DNA of 33,524 nucleotides from Pseudomonadota bacterium (GCA_025357635.1 JANXOV010000178.1:1-33524); one strand, 5' to 3'. Positions 24,716-32,997 are shown, counted from the stretch's first letter. The notes: generated by a model not told the origin, from the sequence alone. Translations and numbers: made by a program.

Positions 24716-25225
24716 TCACATCCTCTTGTCGACCAGCGCATAGATGCCCCTGACCGCCGGCATCCGATCATCCACTCCCGACACCAGGATGGTCACCAGA
24801 TCCTCACCGCGCTTGATCATGATGGCCGGACCCATGCTCACCGCAAGATCTCCCAGACCGGAGAGAGGGTCGGCAAGGCCCGGCTCCTGTGAATTGGCAA
24901 GGCCCGCGCCCATCATGCCGCCCTCCCCGGATCCCCACTCGATCTTCAAATCTGCGTTTCGAGCGCCGCCGCTAACGTCCCTGTAGTTGCAGGAGGTTTG
25001 CCCATTGGTGGGTCCGTCTTGCGCGGTGACCGCGCCGCCGAGCAGCGCCGTCATCTCCGCAGCCGTCACCATCTCGCAAGCAGTCAACTGCTTGGGCTCC
25101 GGCGCCGGCTGCGCCGCAGCCTTGGCGGATTCGGCGACTGCGTTGGTGGAAGGCGGTGAGCATCCCGCGAGGAAGAGGCACGAGGCGCTCAGCAGCAGCA
25201 GGTGGCTGGGGTGCAATGTAATCAC
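24716..25225 (-). CDS. Small lipoprotein (DUF3558-like fold), paralog A
   Basis: Encodes 169 residues from a GTG at 25225 with AGGAGAT upstream. Lipobox LFLAGC puts the lipidated Cys at about residue 22, so it is a membrane lipoprotein; a disordered Ala/Pro linker follows. The globular part (ACEMVTAAEMTALLGG, CNYRD, LKIEWGSG, GLGDLAV, DLVTILVSG, terminal ALVDKRM) recalls the Cys-x-x-(L/V)-(T/L)-x-x-E motif and paired Cys of DUF3558-type lipoproteins; that resemblance is tentative. It is clearly a paralog of the lipoprotein at 28874-29386. Its stop is one base before the OmpA-domain start, so the two are coupled. Confidence 0.85.
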   Translation of the reverse strand: MITLHPSHLLLLSASCLFLAGCSPPSTNAVAESAKAAAQPAPEPKQLTACEMVTAAEMTALLGGAVTAQDGPTNGQTSCNYRDVSGGARNADLKIEWGSGEGGMMGAGLANSQEPGLADPLSGLGDLAVSMGPAIMIKRGEDLVTILVSGVDDRMPAVRGIYALVDKRM

Positions 25226-25247
25226 GGCGATATCTCCTGGATTCCGA

Positions 25248-25739
25248 TTATTTGCGACGCTTCAGCGTTTCTTTCATCAGATCGATGGCGGTCTTTTCGC
25301 TTGCATTGGGTCCAGCAACGATGATGCCCACAAAATCCCCGCCCTGAGGGGCTCCGGCACTCCATCCGCCCCTATCAGTTGCCACATAGGCGCCTTTTCC
25401 CAAATCCGGCAGTTCTCGAAAGCCCGGCGATCCGCTGGGGTTGTCCGCGTACTCCATCGGCACGGCCTGAATCAAGACTTTAGCATTGTCGTCGCTGTGA
25501 AAGTCAATCCATTGGCAGCCGGCGCCCATCGCTGCGTTCTGGCCTGCCGGGAGCTTCGTGCCGGCGTATGCCGATATCTCATCGACGCTGAACAGCTTGC
25601 ACAGTGGATTGGTGGCAGCGCCACCCTTGGAATCTCCACTGAGGGTAGCCGCCAGTTGCGTGGCGTCCGCGGGTGCGCCGGGTTTGTTGCAGGCCGCCAT
25701 CAGAACGAGTACGGCGCCTGCCGCGATGTGACGAATCAT
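25248..25739 (-). CDS. Small lipoprotein, distant relative of the paralog pair
   Basis: Encodes 163 residues from the ATG at 25739 with GGAGAT six bases upstream. Lipobox VLMAAC ends at about residue 17. The globular part begins CKLFSVDEISAYAGTKL and has a second Cys in GAGCQWIDF, then VLIQAVPMEY, GKGAYVATDRGG, DFVGIIVAG and a terminal Lys-rich helix. The Cys-x-x-(F/V)-(S/T)-x-x-E-(I/M) opening, the spaced second Cys before an aromatic strand, and the late hydrophobic strand plus helix match the layout of the lipoproteins at 24716-25225 and 28874-29386. Homology is likely but distant. It sits between the 502-aa lipoprotein gene (65 bp upstream) and lipoprotein A (22 bp downstream). Confidence 0.85.
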   Translation of the reverse strand: MIRHIAAGAVLVLMAACNKPGAPADATQLAATLSGDSKGGAATNPLCKLFSVDEISAYAGTKLPAGQNAAMGAGCQWIDFHSDDNAKVLIQAVPMEYADNPSGSPGFRELPDLGKGAYVATDRGGWSAGAPQGGDFVGIIVAGPNASEKTAIDLMKETLKRRK

Positions 25740-25804
25740 GGGGATCTCCAAGTGGATGGCGGATGTTGGTAAAAAAATACTCGCGCGATTCTTCTCGTCG
25801 GGCT

Positions 25805-27313
25805 TCAGGTCGGATTCGGTGGCCGGCAACCGCCCGTCATGGACTCGGTGTTGACAATGGTGAGCGGTTCACTGGGTTCCAGCCCGCCTTCGCCCCTTAG
25901 CTCATAGCGAACGTTGAAGGCGCGAAGAATGGAATTGATGGCGCTCGTAACGGCTTGAGGGATCATGTATCCGACGCCGCCGTTCATTTTCAAAACCACC
26001 GGTGCGCTATAGCAGGTCAACATGCCGATGTCGGAAGTCTTCGCCAGGCCCACCGCCGAGAAGAAGGTGAAATACGGCCCCGCCGCGAATCCGAACGCTC
26101 CTATGCCGACGATTATCTTCGTCGAATGACCAAGATTGATGCCGGTCACGCCCAGTGAAACACCCTGACCGGTTTGGGCGAAACTCGCCGCTTGTTTGAA
26201 TCCCAGCGGGCCGCCCACGCCCCATGTCTTGTTGCGATATCCGACCTGGAAACCACCGTTGAATGTGTACTTGCCTTTCGCGGAAAGGGTGCTGTTTCGT
26301 ACGCCCAGAAGAGTGGTGATCTGGAATCGCTGCCGTAACGTGACGGCGATCGGAACCCCGCCAAGACCACCAACGGGGATGCTGAAGTCCGTGTTAGGCG
26401 TGATTATTCCGTTGACATTGGCGCGAAGGCCGACATCGGTGCCGGCGTCGAAGTTCCAGGTCAATCCGGCCGCACCCAGAAGTTCGATGGTCGCTTCCTT
26501 GATGGCTCCGTCCTTGATGTCCAAATTGACCTTCAGAGTGGGTGCTGCAAGGTGTACCAGAACCTCCGCTTTGACCTTCAAGCCGCCCGCGTCGGTGGTC
26601 GCGCGCATACCCAGACCCGACTTGCTGGCGGTCGGTTCGACCTTGAAATTGACAAGGTTCGAAACGTCCCGCTCGGGAGCGGCATCCTTCGCACCGGCAG
26701 CAGGCGTTCCGGAGGTCGGGACAAACATCGCGTGCATGGCAGAGGCCGGGCGCGGAGCATTCTGAGCCAGTGTTTTGATTTGTCCCGGCATGTCCGGAGC
26801 CGAATAGGCGAGTGCTTCACCAAAGTCGATCGGCATGCTGTCAATCTGTATGTGGGCATTGCGCAAGAGTTCGTTGATCTCAACCGGCCCTAACACCAGC
26901 ACCAAGGTGTCGCCCTCTTTGCGCATCCCCAGAACACGCCCAACGGCGCGATTGGTGAGAAACATGATCTTGCCGGGCTTGAGTTCATCGGCATGCGCAG
27001 CGCCCGCATCGATGCTCCACATGAAACTGTTGGCATGCTGCTCGCGTACGGATTCCGCGCCGCCGCCGACCACGATCACATCGGGCTGGTAGTCCACCGA
27101 TGCGTCGGGAGTCGGCGCGATGCCGTATTTCTGCTCGGCCTCGCTCATCTCGCTTTTCTTGATCTGGCGCGGCGTCGTGATGTGCCGCGTTGGCGCCGAT
27201 TGGTTGCCCGAGGCGCCTGGCAGCGAATGCTGCTTGCCGCAACCTGCCAGAAGTCCCAGTGCAAGTACCAACGAAATGCAATGGACCCTGGAATTGTCGA
27301 ATAACTGTGGCAT
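25805..27313 (-). CDS. Large lipoprotein of unknown function
   Basis: Encodes 502 residues. Lipobox LGLLAGC ends at about residue 25, so the protein is lipidated and outside the cytoplasm. A short linker is followed by a segment with VIVVGGGAESV, KPGKIMFLTNRAVGRVLGM and TLVLVLGPVEINELL, a Pro/Ala linker near residue 190, and then a long beta-rich, Gly-rich part (GLGMRATTDAGGLKVKAEVL, GKYTFNGGFQVGYRNKTWG, VGIGAFGFAAGPYFTFFSAV) with few charges. That part looks like an amphipathic or barrel-like sheet, and a conserved-looking Cys lies close to the C-terminus (TGGC). I do not recognise the family. It is the first gene of the six-gene minus-strand block, 390 bp from the divergent block. Confidence 0.85.
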   Translation of the reverse strand: MPQLFDNSRVHCISLVLALGLLAGCGKQHSLPGASGNQSAPTRHITTPRQIKKSEMSEAEQKYGIAPTPDASVDYQPDVIVVGGGAESVREQHANSFMWSIDAGAAHADELKPGKIMFLTNRAVGRVLGMRKEGDTLVLVLGPVEINELLRNAHIQIDSMPIDFGEALAYSAPDMPGQIKTLAQNAPRPASAMHAMFVPTSGTPAAGAKDAAPERDVSNLVNFKVEPTASKSGLGMRATTDAGGLKVKAEVLVHLAAPTLKVNLDIKDGAIKEATIELLGAAGLTWNFDAGTDVGLRANVNGIITPNTDFSIPVGGLGGVPIAVTLRQRFQITTLLGVRNSTLSAKGKYTFNGGFQVGYRNKTWGVGGPLGFKQAASFAQTGQGVSLGVTGINLGHSTKIIVGIGAFGFAAGPYFTFFSAVGLAKTSDIGMLTCYSAPVVLKMNGGVGYMIPQAVTSAINSILRAFNVRYELRGEGGLEPSEPLTIVNTESMTGGCRPPNPT

Positions 27314-27703
27314 ACGGCGGTTCCTGGGAAAGTTTCCGGTTAATTGTGGTCTTCGGCAGCTAAGGGAACGAAGTTACTACCATGATTTGGACAGGTCCTG
27401 CAAAAAAATCCCTGAGCAGCATTGTGAGCATCGAAGAACCGGCGCAACTGAGCCGCAGCTGGCGTTGCCGAGCAGTGTCCCATGTCTGATCCGGGGCTCG
27501 GGGCTGCACGCCCATCGCATTTGCCGCAATCATTCCAGATTTCAGCGGCGATTGTGGTTAGGGTGCCGAGAAGACTACTAGATTTGCGGACAGCAGGTTA
27601 GCATAGCGCAAAGGCCTCTCTGCAAAGGCAAGCCCCGAATTCGGCGCGTCGAATTACGACACCAGTAAGAATCTTTTGTTGGATATCCATTGGGGAGCGG
27701 TCT
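27314..27703. promoter_or_regulatory. 390-bp divergent intergenic region of the OmpA/lipoprotein locus
   Basis: This gap separates the first gene of the minus-strand block from the first gene of the plus-strand block. It must carry both promoters if the blocks are operons. TTGTGG (27552-27557) and TACTAG (27576-27581), 18 bp apart, are a weak promoter candidate on the plus strand. Frames through here look non-coding. GGGGAG precedes the ATG at 27704. Confidence 0.4.
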
Positions 27704-28780
27704 ATGTGCATAGTGCGGAACATTGTGGTCTGTGCGCTTCTTGCCGGCGGTTCCTCACCGACCATCGGGGCCACAAACCCGGCGAGCGTCGCTACGTATC
27801 CAAAGATCCCGTTCGTCGCCGGGCTCAGCATCGTCAAGGCGGTGACCACGCCGGAGGGTGACTACGAAGCGCTTGGCGTCATCGAATCGATCGACGCCAG
27901 TGGCTATCGTGTCGTTGCATCCGCGGAACTGCCCGGGGAGAGCGGCAAGCCGGTGCGGCGCGTGATCACGCGCAAGGTTCTGGCAGCCGATCAGGTGAGT
28001 TCGCACAGGATGCGACCGTACTTCCAAACCGGTGATGCGCTGTCATTCCCAGGCACTGTGCCCGGGTTTTCCACTGCCGCAATCAACGACCTGCGCAGCG
28101 CCGGTAAGATTTCATACACCAAGGTCAGTGTCGCCACAAACGCGAACGGGGCCGTGGTTGAGCGCGAACATGCCTGCCAGCTCGCGCGTGTCGTGGATGC
28201 ACTCCCGACCCGCGCGGTGTTGGTCAATGGCCGCGACACGCAACTGCCCGTCCTGCATGCGAAGGGCACCTGCGCCGGCGACAAGGGCCCCCAACTGGAG
28301 GAATTCTTCCTGGTCGATGACCCTGCGAACCCGATCACCCTTCAGTATGGTGCTGCTCGCAGCTCGGTGGCTCTGATTCGCATCGAGTATCCGGAGCCGA
28401 AGGGCTCAGGGATGAGCATCGAAAGCGCACTCGCGAAAAAAGAAGTGGCGAAGATCTACGGCATCTACTTTTCTTTCAGCAGCGCCGACATTCGCCCGGA
28501 ATCCGAACGCGTGCTGAAAGAGATTGCCGGTGTGATGGAAACACACCCGGACTGGAAGCTGCGCGTCGACGGTCACACCGACGGCGTCGGCAACGATGTG
28601 GCGAATCTGGATCTGTCGAAGCGGCGCGCTTCAGCCGTCAGGGATGCCCTCATCAAACGACACGGCAGTGACGGCCGGCGATTGACTGTGGGCGGTTACG
28701 GCGAGTCCGTGCCGCAAGCGACCAACGAGACGCCCGAGGGTCGCGCACGCAATCGACGCGTCGAGCTGCGACGCGAATAG
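27704..28780 (+). CDS. OmpA-domain envelope protein (paralog B)
   Basis: Encodes 358 residues from the ATG at 27704, GGGGAG six bases upstream. The N-terminus is a signal peptide (MCIVRNIVVCALLAGG, cleavage near IGA). The following domain repeats the landmarks of paralog A: IPFVAGL, GDYEAL, YFQTGDALSFPGTVP, AINDLRSAG, VLVNGRDTQLPVLHAKG and FFLVDDPANPITL. The OmpA C-terminal domain starts at about 248 (IYGIYFSFSSADIRPESERV, VDGHTDGVGND, LSKRRASAV, TPEGRARNRRVEL) and keeps the peptidoglycan-binding Asp and Arg. Two extra Cys residues occur in the N-domain (EREHACQLA, KGTCAGD), likely a disulfide absent from paralog A. It heads the plus-strand block and is more like A than C. Confidence 0.92.
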   Translation: MCIVRNIVVCALLAGGSSPTIGATNPASVATYPKIPFVAGLSIVKAVTTPEGDYEALGVIESIDASGYRVVASAELPGESGKPVRRVITRKVLAADQVSSHRMRPYFQTGDALSFPGTVPGFSTAAINDLRSAGKISYTKVSVATNANGAVVEREHACQLARVVDALPTRAVLVNGRDTQLPVLHAKGTCAGDKGPQLEEFFLVDDPANPITLQYGAARSSVALIRIEYPEPKGSGMSIESALAKKEVAKIYGIYFSFSSADIRPESERVLKEIAGVMETHPDWKLRVDGHTDGVGNDVANLDLSKRRASAVRDALIKRHGSDGRRLTVGGYGESVPQATNETPEGRARNRRVELRRE

Positions 28781-28873
28781 AATCGACTTCGAAGCGGCCA
28801 ACGAACCATTAGCCCGTCTTGGCCAACTCTGTCACACTCAGACCGGGATCGATGCAGCAACCCCGGGGTACCC

Positions 28874-29386
28874 ATGCGACTACATGTCATCACGCTTTCG
28901 CTCGTCTTTGCCGGCGCGATCATCCTAAACGGATGTTCCAAGCAGGTCGCGTCCCCTGAATCACCGACAAGCGCAGCTCCTACTGCCGCGTCGAGAGTGC
29001 GTGGCAAGGCCTGCGACATGGTAACGCCAGCCGAAATGTCGGTGATTCTTGGTGGAGCGATCAGCGCTGTCGCGAAGGAAGGTGGCCAGAGTTGGACCCA
29101 GTGCATCTATTCCCCGGTCACGGGGACGACGCCCCACGAAGTCGAACTGAAGGTGGAATGGGGTGCGGGCCCGTCGCTGGCTCCCGCCTCCAACGCCGCG
29201 AACTCCGCCGCACCGATCGGCGCGGTGGATCCGCTGCACGGCATCGGCGACCTGGCTGTCCAGGTGCCCGGGCTCGTACTGATCAAAGTCGGTGATGACC
29301 TGATGACAGTTCAGTTCGTCTACGGCGACACCGATCTTCCGGGCAAGGCGCGGCGCATATTCGATACGGCTAAAAGCAGGATGTAG
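28874..29386 (+). CDS. Small lipoprotein, paralog B
   Basis: Encodes 170 residues. Lipobox IILNGC gives a lipidated Cys at about residue 22. After a Ser/Pro/Ala linker, the globular part ACDMVTPAEMSVILGGAIS, QCIYSP, VELKVEWGAGP, VDPLHGIGDLAVQVPG, VGDDLMTVQFVYG and TAKSRM aligns along its length with the lipoprotein at 24716-25225 (ACEMVTAAEM, LKIEWGSGEGG, ADPLSGLGDLAV). Both lie next to an OmpA-domain gene, but the order is OmpA then lipoprotein here and lipoprotein then OmpA there. Lipoprotein relatives with this Cys-rich two-strand layout are often of unknown function. Ribosome-binding site weak. Confidence 0.87.
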   Translation: MRLHVITLSLVFAGAIILNGCSKQVASPESPTSAAPTAASRVRGKACDMVTPAEMSVILGGAISAVAKEGGQSWTQCIYSPVTGTTPHEVELKVEWGAGPSLAPASNAANSAAPIGAVDPLHGIGDLAVQVPGLVLIKVGDDLMTVQFVYGDTDLPGKARRIFDTAKSRM

Positions 29387-29404
29387 TCAGGTAACATCCG
29401 CAGG

Positions 29405-30574
29405 ATGAGCAAACCTATTTGCCGGCTCGCTTTTACTCGGGGGTGGCGCTTGCAAACCTTCATCGCGCAGCTGAGTTCGAGCGCTGTCTGTCTGATCCTG
29501 GCCACCGCACCCGCCGCAGCGGCAGATCTGGATTTTCCGGTCACGCCCGGCGTGAAGATCGTGCTTGCCGTCCACAATGCGGGATCACCCCCAGGCCAAC
29601 AACCCGGCGTACACGTCGCGCAGGGCGACTACGAGGCCATTGTCACCCTGGGCTCGGTCGACAACCAAGCCATCGATCAAACCGCATTCATCGACGCTGC
29701 CGATGAATCCGGCACGCGACGCCAGGTCAGCATCCCGCGCCGAGTGCTGACCACTGACCTCGACCGCGCACGAATGCAGGTTCTCGGGTTTTTGAGTGCG
29801 GATGCACCGATCCTGCAGGGAACCACTGCGCTCGGCCCTTCTCTGCTGATCATGCGCGAGCTGCAGGAAAACGGCAGCTCGGCCTATTCTTTTCGCAATT
29901 TCTCCACTCGCGACGCCGCAAGCGGCAAATTGAAGCGCAGCGCTGGCAGCGTGAAATTTCCGGTGCTCATCAATGGGCGCCGGGTGGAGCTCGATGCCGT
30001 GGTCGCGTCCGGGCAGATGACTGCCGGGAACTCGACCCGACCCGTCGAACAATACATTTTCAATCATCCACGGCATCCGATTTCATTGCGTGTCGCCTAC
30101 GGTTCGCGCGGCGGCAGCTTTCCCTTCAAGGCGGATTTCGCGCGCGATGTGGTGCGCATCGATTTTCCGGTAGACCAATCCGCTGCCATGGCCGACGCGC
30201 TGAATAAACAATGCCGGATCGAAGTGCCCGGCATCTATTTTGACTTTGACAAAGCCACCATCAAGCCGCAATCCAAACCTGCGCTTGAGCAGCTCGCTGT
30301 CGTGGTTCGAAAACTAGGTTCACGGCATGTCAGCATCGAAGGGCACACCGACAACATCGGCGGCGATCCTTACAACGACCCGTTGTCCGCGCGGCGGGCC
30401 GCTGCGGTTAAGTCGGCGCTGACCCGCGACTACGCACTTGAGGGCGCAAACATTTCCACGCAAGGTTTCGGCTCACACCGCCCGATCGAATCCAACGACA
30501 CGCTGGCGGGGCGGGCGCGCAATCGCCGCGTCGAGCTTGTGCTGGACTGCGCCCGGAACACGAAGGCGCACTGA
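29405..30574 (+). CDS. OmpA-domain envelope protein (paralog C)
   Basis: Encodes 389 residues from the ATG at 29405; a TTG at 29450, preceded by a GGGGG run six bases away, gives a more typical signal peptide start and may be the real one. The signal peptide ends near ATAPAAAA. The N-domain is the most diverged copy but keeps FPVTPGVKI, GDYEAIVTL, RRVLTTDL, FPVLINGRRVEL and VRIDFPVDQS. It inserts a Pro/Gly-rich loop (NAGSPPGQQPG) before GDYE. The OmpA domain (about 265-380) is complete: IYFDFDKATIKPQSKPALEQ, IEGHTDNIGGD, LSARRAAAV, AGRARNRRVELVLDC. It lies 18 bp after lipoprotein B and ends the plus-strand block. Confidence 0.92.
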   Translation: MSKPICRLAFTRGWRLQTFIAQLSSSAVCLILATAPAAAADLDFPVTPGVKIVLAVHNAGSPPGQQPGVHVAQGDYEAIVTLGSVDNQAIDQTAFIDAADESGTRRQVSIPRRVLTTDLDRARMQVLGFLSADAPILQGTTALGPSLLIMRELQENGSSAYSFRNFSTRDAASGKLKRSAGSVKFPVLINGRRVELDAVVASGQMTAGNSTRPVEQYIFNHPRHPISLRVAYGSRGGSFPFKADFARDVVRIDFPVDQSAAMADALNKQCRIEVPGIYFDFDKATIKPQSKPALEQLAVVVRKLGSRHVSIEGHTDNIGGDPYNDPLSARRAAAVKSALTRDYALEGANISTQGFGSHRPIESNDTLAGRARNRRVELVLDCARNTKAH

Positions 30575-30650
30575 GGGGCACGATTGCGCCCAGGCGGCCA
30601 AAGGCTCTTGCTTTTCGCCATCGTCGGAGTAACTGCGACGCAATAGAAAG

Positions 30651-32204
30651 CTACGGCGAGTGGTCATCAGAAAGTCCTCCCTTCAAAGTCGGCGCGGCGA
30701 CCTTGAATGCCGTTGTGGCCAGTACCACATAGTGATCATCCTGCATCAATCGCACCTCGTAGTCGCCCGGGGTCAGTTTTTCGCTTAAGCTGCTGCGCTC
30801 GATGAAGACCTCGCCTTCGTGCCGGGCGCCGGTGGTCACGAAGCCGAGATACCCATACACGTTCGGGTCATTGCGGCGGTAAACCCCGATCCAGTCGAAG
30901 CGGAAACCCGGCGCTGCCTGCCACCTGACACCGATCGGTTCGTCCGGCGCATAGGCAGCTTTGACAACCGAGATGGCCGGCGTGGCGTCACGCGCCAGCA
31001 CGCTGAAGCGGGTTCGCGCCAGTTCCTGATTGCGAGTGTCCAGGAGGACCGCATCGTAGCGACCCGGCGCCAGCGCGCTGGTGGACAGTTTGATGCTCGG
31101 TCGCTCCCAAAACCCGACGCCCTGGATGCCGGTAATCCGGTCCCGAATCGGATCGCCGCCGCGCGGCACGACGAAGCCGCTCCAGTCCGCACGGCCCGGC
31201 ATGCTGGCGCGCAGGATCATTGGCTGGTTCTGCACGACCGGCCGAGGCTCCACCGCAATCAGCGCCGGCGCCACCATCGGCACCACACGGAACGTGGAGA
31301 GCACTGCGCGATGATCCGATGGCCACGGCGTCAGCGCGATGCTGACCTCAGGGTTGCCGGCTTCGCCCACGATTTCGCTCTTCAATACCGTGGTGTTGGC
31401 AGTCCAGATGTAGTCGATCCGATCGAACGCCTCACCGTCGCGCACCATCGGGTGCGGGTAGCCAGGGGTGTAGGTAAGCCCTGGGTTGCGCACCGGATCC
31501 GGATGCGCGTGCCGGTAGCTGTCGGTCAATCCGGCATCCGCCAGAAGTTTGGTCACCGGCCACTCGACCGCCGTCACAACGGCCGGGCGCGCCCGAGCGG
31601 CCGCCGCAGTCCAGTCCAGATGCGAAGGCGAGTTGAAGTCGCCCGCCAGAAACAGCGGCACGCCTGCGTGCGCCAGCTTGCCAAAACCGGCGGCGAGCCG
31701 CTGCGCTTCAGGCACGCGCTTGTCGCTTTCCGTGGCGAGTGCCGCAACAACAGAACCCGTTTCGCGCAACACGTCTGGACCACTGGGATTGCTGGTCAGA
31801 TGCGTGTTGCCCATCGCCACAACGCGGCCCGGGGCCACCATCACCCACGCGTGCAATGCGTCCGAGTCCAGGCCCGTGACCGAATAGGGCTGCACTCCCG
31901 GCTCTGTGATCTCGCCCCGGCCCGAGTCGAACAGTGGAAAGCGCGAGATGATGTGCCGGCGCACATCCGCGTAGGCGTAGCCGGTGCCGCTGGCGATTCG
32001 CAGCGTATTGCCGTCCGGTTCCTGCAAAGCGACGATGTCCGCATCGACGCTGCGGATGACCTTCATCACCTGTTCGATGCTCACCTGCTCGCCGCCGTAC
32101 CAGATGTTGAAACTCAATACCTTGAGCTCGATCGCGTCACCGGCTGATGCGACGCCGCTGGCGAGCACAAGCGCAGCGGCGATCGCTCTGATGGTTGCCT
32201 TCAT
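30651..32204 (-). CDS. Secreted endonuclease/exonuclease/phosphatase-family protein
   Basis: Encodes 517 residues from the ATG at 32204 with GGGGAG upstream. A signal peptide (about 1-22, ending GVASA) exports it. The EEP catalytic core shows the standard metal and phosphate-binding residues: Asn33 in SFNIWYGG, Glu62 in ALQEPDGN, GNTHL (132-136), Asp189/Asn191 in AGDFNSPS, Asp264 in FDRIDYIW and Asp297-His298 in PSDHRA. The set is complete, so it is likely an active metal-dependent phosphodiesterase or phosphomonoesterase; DNA, sphingomyelin or inositol phosphates are all family substrates. From about 311 to 517 there are two beta-sandwich-like domains (APGRYDAVLLDTRN, TPGDYEVRLMQDD) that may bind a surface or substrate. 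Confidence 0.92.
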   Translation of the reverse strand: MKATIRAIAAALVLASGVASAGDAIELKVLSFNIWYGGEQVSIEQVMKVIRSVDADIVALQEPDGNTLRIASGTGYAYADVRRHIISRFPLFDSGRGEITEPGVQPYSVTGLDSDALHAWVMVAPGRVVAMGNTHLTSNPSGPDVLRETGSVVAALATESDKRVPEAQRLAAGFGKLAHAGVPLFLAGDFNSPSHLDWTAAAARARPAVVTAVEWPVTKLLADAGLTDSYRHAHPDPVRNPGLTYTPGYPHPMVRDGEAFDRIDYIWTANTTVLKSEIVGEAGNPEVSIALTPWPSDHRAVLSTFRVVPMVAPALIAVEPRPVVQNQPMILRASMPGRADWSGFVVPRGGDPIRDRITGIQGVGFWERPSIKLSTSALAPGRYDAVLLDTRNQELARTRFSVLARDATPAISVVKAAYAPDEPIGVRWQAAPGFRFDWIGVYRRNDPNVYGYLGFVTTGARHEGEVFIERSSLSEKLTPGDYEVRLMQDDHYVVLATTAFKVAAPTLKGGLSDDHSP

Positions 32205-32277
32205 CGGTCTCCCCTGACAAGCGTGGTGCAGGAAGTATAGGCCTCCCAGACAATAGGCCCGCAGCGCCGCAACCGGT

Positions 32278-32997
32278 TTACACCCAGGCAAACACCGGCT
32301 GCTCCAGATGGTCCACGCGGGTGTCGCGGCCGTGAATGGCGATTTCCATGAATTGATACATCACCGCCGCCGTCGGCGCATGGATCAAGGTGCCCAACAG
32401 GGGGTAGCGGATCACCGGCCGCTCACTTTGCGGGATGGTGATGAATTCAGGCGATCCCGGCAGCGCAAGCTCCGCCAGCGGTACGCGGTATATTGCTGCC
32501 ACCTCATCCGGGTTCGGCGTGAAGCGGGCGTCCGCCGGGGCCCACGCTACCAGCGGGGTGATCAGATAGCCGGAACGCGTCGTGTAGTCATCCAGAGCGC
32601 CAAGAATGACTTCTGGCGTCAGATCCAGGCCAACCTCCTCGCGCATTTCACGCAATGCCGCCGCCACTTCCGATTCGCCCGGGTCCAGCCTGCCTGCGGG
32701 CAGAGCATACTGACTGGCGTGATTTTTCATATGTTCGGGCCGCAGCGTCAGCACCAGCGCTGCCATGCCCTCGCCGTCATCGGTCAGCAGCACAGTCACC
32801 GCGGCGCGCTTGAGTGATTGCGCAGCGGCCCGGCGCCGCGTGCGCCGGGTCAGACGCTGCGCGATGCGCTCGCGCAAGGCCGCATCAAACGCAAGACGGG
32901 TGGGCGCGCCGGTCAATGTATTGTGTCTGGCATGAGATCCTCCGATCACGGCAAGGATAAAGGAGAATGGCATTGGCTGTGATTCGGAAAAGCTCAT
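32278..32997 (-). CDS. NUDIX hydrolase (CoA-pyrophosphatase-like)
   Basis: Encodes 239 residues from the ATG at 32997; starts at 32973 (ATG), 32949 (GTG) and 32916 (TTG) are alternatives and none has a clear ribosome-binding site. The N-terminal 50 residues are helical and basic. Residues about 102-124 form a complete Nudix box (GRLDPGESEVAAALREMREE, then VGL), following LTLRPEHMKNHASQYALPA, which resembles the LPxRP/CoA-type NUDIX signature. Such enzymes hydrolyse nucleoside diphosphates linked to another group, often coenzyme A, to adenosine-phosphate and the other half. The annotated start region overlaps the divergent PLD-like gene by 31 bp, so one of the two starts is probably more internal. 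Confidence 0.88.
   Translation of the reverse strand: MSFSESQPMPFSFILAVIGGSHARHNTLTGAPTRLAFDAALRERIAQRLTRRTRRRAAAQSLKRAAVTVLLTDDGEGMAALVLTLRPEHMKNHASQYALPAGRLDPGESEVAAALREMREEVGLDLTPEVILGALDDYTTRSGYLITPLVAWAPADARFTPNPDEVAAIYRVPLAELALPGSPEFITIPQSERPVIRYPLLGTLIHAPTAAVMYQFMEIAIHGRDTRVDHLEQPVFAWV

Noticed and set aside
27120-27581. Plus-strand frame running from the large lipoprotein gene into the intergenic region
   Set aside because: Begins antisense to the lipoprotein signal peptide and has no protein-like character in the gap.
30819-32147. 442-codon open frame on the plus strand inside the EEP-family gene
   Set aside because: Arg/His-rich with no motif, antisense to a gene with all EEP motifs.
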